Part shown: piece after piece, positions 30,586-33,648 of the stretch
How the letters are laid out: each line of letters opens with the position of its first letter
Numbering within the stretch: the first letter of the stretch is position 1
NCBI GenBank assembly: GCA_964369265.1
Contig: CAYJEV010000008.1
Location: forward strand, 1 to 33,648
Direction of reading: 5' to 3'
DNA length: 33,648 nucleotides
Source of the DNA: DAMCAP01 sp964369265
Lineage (GTDB): Bacteria > Bacillota > Clostridia > Oscillospirales > Ruminococcaceae
Notes under the pieces: generated by a model
Databases searched by the model: none
What the model was told of the DNA's origin: nothing
The model's input: the letters and a program-made list of their open reading frames with translations, nothing else
Made by a program: the position numbers and the translations under genes

Positions 30586-32727
30586 ATGGAAAAGTATGAT
30601 AAAGATTTAGTAGAATTTATAGAAGAGTTTAAGGCTGAGCTTAATAATGATGCTAGTGATATTGAGCTTCCTCAGTCATTAACGTCTAAAAACCTAATGG
30701 AAAAATATAATATTAAAACAGTACCTAACGAAGAAGAGAGTGCTGATAAGGCTAAAGTTATTCCTTTATATAAAAGAAAATCATTGCAGTTTTTAACAGT
30801 TGCAGCATGTGCAGCTTTTGCAATTTTGGCTTACACTAGCAGCAATAATAATGGAAATAACATAGTTGACCATAACCCAGCAACAGTTGCAGAGGCGACA
30901 AATAGTCCGATGAGAACGGCAGAACCGGCAGAAACGACATACACCGATCTTCGTAACACAGCACTTTCATATTATGAGGACATTATGTTAGACGAGGAAA
31001 GCGGCAACAATAAGCTGTTTGATGGCTTTTTTGGAGCTATGACAGAGGGCGGCTTTGGGCGAGATGATGTTTTTGTTGAAGAGTCAGTTGCTCTAGGTGC
31101 TACTTCCAACGATTCAGCACCAGCTAATGGTGCAGTTTCCTCAACAAATACACAGGTTGCTGGTATTGACGAGTCTGATATAGTGAAAACTGATGGTGAG
31201 CATATTTATCATGTTCGTACAGATTATAATGGTAATGTGATTTTGTCAATAACTAAAGCAGAGTCCTTAGAGTTAGTTTCAGATATAACTATACCTGTGC
31301 ATACTGTTGGTGAATTATATCTTGTTGATGACAAGCTTGTTATGTTAATTCCGAATAATATTGTAGAGCTAGAATCCCCAACATTAGGCGAGATAGCTCC
31401 TATCGAAAATAACGACTCTAACCTTATTGTTCCAGGATATATGACAGATGAAAGCTCATATTCCGATGCTGTTAGCATTTATGTTTATGATGTTAGCAAT
31501 CCAGAAAAGCCAAACTTGCTTGAAGATGCTGCACAAGATGGTTATTATGTTTCCTCAAGGCTAATAGACGATACTTTATATCTAGTAACTGAGAAAAACA
31601 ACTATAACATGTATTCTTGGGCAGAGGATAGCACTCCTGCTATAGAATTATTCCCTTGGATAAAAAATAACAACGAAACAACAATAATTTCATCAAATGA
31701 TATAATGGTATCTCCTCATATGAATGGCGTTAGCTATGCAATTGTAACCTCCTTTAATATTGATTCTGGAAATTTCAACAGCTCTGCTGTAATGGGAACG
31801 ACAGACGAGATTATGATGAGCGAACAAAACTTATATCTAGCTTCAAGCATTTATGATGGTAAGCCTTCAACAGGGATTGTAGCTTTTAGTGTATCTCCAT
31901 TAACAGGCAAGCTAAGCTATAAGGGCGATGTAATGGTTGATGGCAATATAAATGATCAGTTCTCTATGGATGAGTATAAGGGATATTTAAGAGTTGCGAC
32001 AACTAGCTATGAAAGCGGCGAAAGCTCCAATAATTTATATATTTATGATGCAAACTTAACAGAAGTAGGCTCTGTTCAAAATCTAGCTCCTGAGGAAAGG
32101 ATTTACTCTGTTCGCTTTATGGGGGATATGGCATATGTTGTAACCTTTAAAGAAACTGATCCGTTATTTGCAATTGATGTGTCAGACCCTAAAAATCCAA
32201 AGGTGCTTGGTGAGCTGAAAATTCCAGGTTTCTCAGATTATCTCCACCCAATAGGTGATGGCAAGCTAATAGGTGTTGGACAAAACACATATGTTAATAC
32301 ACATGGTGGTGTTCAGATAGATGGTATTAAGCTTTCTTTATTTGATATATCAAACCCTAAAGATCCTGTAGAGCTTGACTTTACTATAATTGGCAATGAC
32401 CATAGCTATACAGAAGTAAGCTATAATCATAAAGCTTTTATGTATTATCCTGAAAAGTCTATGCTAGGGCTGCCAGCAGATGTCTACACAGCTGGCAATA
32501 ACACAGAGTTCAATGGTTATCTTCTTTATGAGATTGTGGACGATAAGTTCAATTCGGTGGGGAATATATCTTCTCAAGAGGGAGTAGACAGCAATATGAG
32601 ATATATGTATAATTATAATATTTCTAGAGGTGTCTATATCTACGATGACTTAATCACTGTTTCTGATGGAAGGCTTCAAAAATACAACATCAACAGCTTA
32701 GAGCTGCTTGATGAGATAATATATTAG
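30586..32727 (+). CDS. Membrane beta-propeller protein, probable anti-sigma/sensor partner
   Basis: This 713-residue protein has three parts. Residues 1-64 are cytosolic, acidic and helical with LPQSLTSKNLMEKYNIKT (28-45). Residues 67-83 are a single membrane helix. The rest is extracytoplasmic: a Ser/Thr/Asn-rich linker (85-185), then the secreted beta-propeller domain known as COG4880/PF09826, opening with the hallmark TQVAGIDESDIVKTDGEHIY (189-208). Repeated blade motifs such as IYVYDVSNPEKP, FAIDVSDPKNPKVLGEL and LSLFDISNPKDPVEL follow. The tail is the best candidate to bind the sigma factor, and the propeller the best candidate to sense a wall or surface signal. That role is inferred. 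AGGAGGTG precedes the ATG. Confidence 0.88.
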   Translation: MEKYDKDLVEFIEEFKAELNNDASDIELPQSLTSKNLMEKYNIKTVPNEEESADKAKVIPLYKRKSLQFLTVAACAAFAILAYTSSNNNGNNIVDHNPATVAEATNSPMRTAEPAETTYTDLRNTALSYYEDIMLDEESGNNKLFDGFFGAMTEGGFGRDDVFVEESVALGATSNDSAPANGAVSSTNTQVAGIDESDIVKTDGEHIYHVRTDYNGNVILSITKAESLELVSDITIPVHTVGELYLVDDKLVMLIPNNIVELESPTLGEIAPIENNDSNLIVPGYMTDESSYSDAVSIYVYDVSNPEKPNLLEDAAQDGYYVSSRLIDDTLYLVTEKNNYNMYSWAEDSTPAIELFPWIKNNNETTIISSNDIMVSPHMNGVSYAIVTSFNIDSGNFNSSAVMGTTDEIMMSEQNLYLASSIYDGKPSTGIVAFSVSPLTGKLSYKGDVMVDGNINDQFSMDEYKGYLRVATTSYESGESSNNLYIYDANLTEVGSVQNLAPEERIYSVRFMGDMAYVVTFKETDPLFAIDVSDPKNPKVLGELKIPGFSDYLHPIGDGKLIGVGQNTYVNTHGGVQIDGIKLSLFDISNPKDPVELDFTIIGNDHSYTEVSYNHKAFMYYPEKSMLGLPADVYTAGNNTEFNGYLLYEIVDDKFNSVGNISSQEGVDSNMRYMYNYNISRGVYIYDDLITVSDGRLQKYNINSLELLDEIIY

Positions 32728-32736
32728 TTAACCTAG

Positions 32737-32774
32737 ATGGGGTGTTGGCATTTAAGCTAAACGCCCCATTTTCT
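32737..32774 (+). terminator. Intrinsic terminator of the sigma/beta-propeller operon
   Basis: ATGGGGTGTT (32737-32746) pairs with AACGCCCCAT (32760-32769) in 10 bp with one T-G wobble valid on this strand, around a 13-nt loop, followed by TTTCTT. Confidence 0.8.
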
Positions 32775-32802
32775 TGCAAAATTGTGATTTTTAATGTATA
32801 AT
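32774..32802 (+). promoter_or_regulatory. Promoter of the glycine-rich/DUF4288 pair
   Basis: TTGCAA (32774-32779) and TATAAT (32797-32802) are 17 nt apart. The start is predicted near 32809, about 26 nt before the coding start, with AGGAGG in the leader. Confidence 0.7.
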
Positions 32803-32834
32803 AATATTATAAAATCTATAGGAGGCTAATAATT

Positions 32835-33035
32835 ATGAGCAATAAAAACAAAAATACAGCAATGAGCTATGGTATTACATATGGTATGCTAGCCGGCACA
32901 GCAGGCGGAGTAATCTGGGGTTTATTTGTTGGTAATATAAGCCTAGGAATTAGTATTGGAGCTGGAGGCGGTATGCTAGCTGGCGTTGTAATTGGTGCTG
33001 TCATTGATAGCAAAAACAATAGTGGTGATAATTAA
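32835..33035 (+). CDS. Glycine-zipper-like membrane microprotein
   Basis: This 66-residue protein has two hydrophobic, glycine-rich segments (about 12-34 GITYGMLAGTAGGVIWGLFV and 38-58 GISIGAGGGMLAGVVIGAVI) separated by a short turn, with polar ends. The GxxxG spacing is that of glycine-zipper membrane helices, which pack into dimers or pores. AGGAGG lies 9 nt before the ATG. The next gene begins 9 nt after its stop. Function unknown. Confidence 0.65.
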   Translation: MSNKNKNTAMSYGITYGMLAGTAGGVIWGLFVGNISLGISIGAGGGMLAGVVIGAVIDSKNNSGDN

Positions 33036-33044
33036 GGAGATAAT

Positions 33045-33461
33045 ATGACATATTCGGTGAAACTGCTATTTAAAATTAGTATTATTGGAAAGCCACAAGT
33101 TAGCTTAGTAGATAGCTTTTATAATGATATTGAGATTTTTTATGAGCAGTCTATTATAATGTTATCTGCAAATAGCTTTGATGAGGCATATGAAAAAGCA
33201 GAGGAGTTTGCAAAGCTTCAACAAGATGATTATATAAATAAATATGGGCAAAGAGTCGAATATAGGTTTTTTGATTATTTCGATTGTTTTATAGTTATTG
33301 AGGAAGTACCACTAAACTTAAACAATGAAATAATTGAATGCTATTCTTGCTATTTTTATGATGATATTGATAAAAATGAGAGATACAAAGATGATTGCTA
33401 TGCAGAAAAAATGCTATCCCAAGCCTGCGCAGATGAAACGCATAAACTAAGGCGTATTTAA
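33045..33461 (+). CDS. DUF4288-like protein
   Basis: This 138-residue soluble acidic protein has an N-terminal part, YSVKLLFKISIIG then EQSIIMLSANSFDEAYEKAE (33-52) and EFAKLQQDDYINKYGQRVEYRFFDYFDCFI. It resembles DUF4288, a small domain of unknown function sometimes found near toxin-immunity or polymorphic loci. The C-terminal 40 residues are rich in Tyr, Asp and Cys (ECYSCYFYDDIDKNERYKDD) and have no match I recognise. AAGGAG precedes the ATG, and it is translated with the glycine-rich microprotein. Confidence 0.55.
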   Translation: MTYSVKLLFKISIIGKPQVSLVDSFYNDIEIFYEQSIIMLSANSFDEAYEKAEEFAKLQQDDYINKYGQRVEYRFFDYFDCFIVIEEVPLNLNNEIIECYSCYFYDDIDKNERYKDDCYAEKMLSQACADETHKLRRI

Positions 33462-33542
33462 ATAAACTGCTACTTTGCTAAAATTGCTTACTACTGAATG
33501 AATAAAAATGAATAACAATGAGCGAATGTAAATATATAACAT

Positions 33543-33582
33543 AAAAAGCAGATAAGAAGCTTTAACTTCTCATCTGCTTTTT
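33543..33582 (-). terminator. Intrinsic terminator of the Gly-rich gene at the window edge
   Basis: A 17-bp hairpin (33543-33559 with 33566-33582) has loop CTTTAA. The one imperfect position is A-C on the plus strand but G-T on the minus strand, where the hairpin is followed by TTTTT. It therefore serves the minus-strand gene best and may also stop the DUF4288-like transcript. Confidence 0.8.
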
Positions 33583-33593
33583 TATTATGGTGT

Positions 33594-33648
33594 TTAGTAG
33601 CTTCCGCCACGGCTGCTTCTGCCTCCACCGCCTCCGCCACCACGAGAA
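33594..33648 (-). CDS. C-terminal end of a Gly/Ser/Arg-rich protein (partial)
   Basis: Only the last 17 codons are present: SRGGGGGGGRSSRGGSY and a stop. Gly-rich tails of this kind end many membrane proteins such as TPM-domain (YgcG-like) and DUF2207-type proteins, but the domain itself is outside the window. The terminator 11 nt past the stop supports a real gene. Confidence 0.5.
   Translation of the reverse strand, partial: SRGGGGGGGRSSRGGSY

Overview
The window is a low-GC, gene-dense chromosomal segment of a Bacillota bacterium, most likely from class Clostridia. The evidence is the gene content (HPr kinase, RapZ-WhiA, AddAB in place of RecBCD, DnaE, an iscS-iscU pair), strong AGGAGG-type ribosome binding sites, sigma-A type promoters (TTGACA-N17-TATAAT and close variants), many ATA codons, and a microprotein of the Cys/Gly-rich type seen in Clostridia. 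I see no rRNA, tRNA, CRISPR array, prophage or insertion sequence. An 11-base run of N at 6524-6534 shows this is a draft assembly.

Layout. 1-3733 is mostly minus strand: the start of a membrane sensor, a two-gene operon of membrane/secreted proteins, a deaminase pair (blasticidin-S-deaminase-like and dCTP deaminase), a GNAT acetyltransferase and a VOC protein. 3855-5446 (plus) holds a short peptide-deformylase homologue, a DUF188/YaiI protein, and a lipoprotein with the marks of very high expression. 5544-6884 (minus) holds a 52-residue Cys-rich microprotein and an AI-2E/PerM-type membrane protein broken by the assembly gap. 7053-11830 (plus) holds a MATE transporter, a yybP-ykoY (Mn2+) riboswitch with a transcription terminator in front of a CaCA cation exchanger, RNase HI, and the cysteine desulfurase/scaffold pair. 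11987-13859 (minus) holds a membrane-anchored XRE regulator with a small lipoprotein, and an M20 peptidase.

14190-28248 (plus) is the housekeeping core: hprK-murB-rapZ-whiA-dnaE-addB-addA, with gaps of at most about 50 nt or overlapping ends throughout. It links carbon regulation, cell-wall precursor synthesis, division/sporulation-type regulation, replication and double-strand break repair. yvcK, which normally sits between rapZ and whiA, is absent. A textbook intrinsic terminator lies inside the first 25 codons of whiA, where it could attenuate dnaE-addBA expression. 28293-33648 holds a DUF421 protein, a nitroreductase behind a consensus promoter overlain by perfect dyads, a small basic protein, an ECF sigma factor with a membrane beta-propeller partner that looks like its anti-sigma/sensor, a glycine-rich membrane microprotein, a DUF4288-like protein, and the end of a Gly-rich protein.

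No wholly new multi-gene system is evident. The most original signals are regulatory: the terminator inside whiA, an unidentified structured transcript upstream of hprK, the riboswitch-terminator switch, and dyads on the iscS and nitroreductase promoters. The ECF sigma/beta-propeller module is the best candidate for an under-described signalling system.
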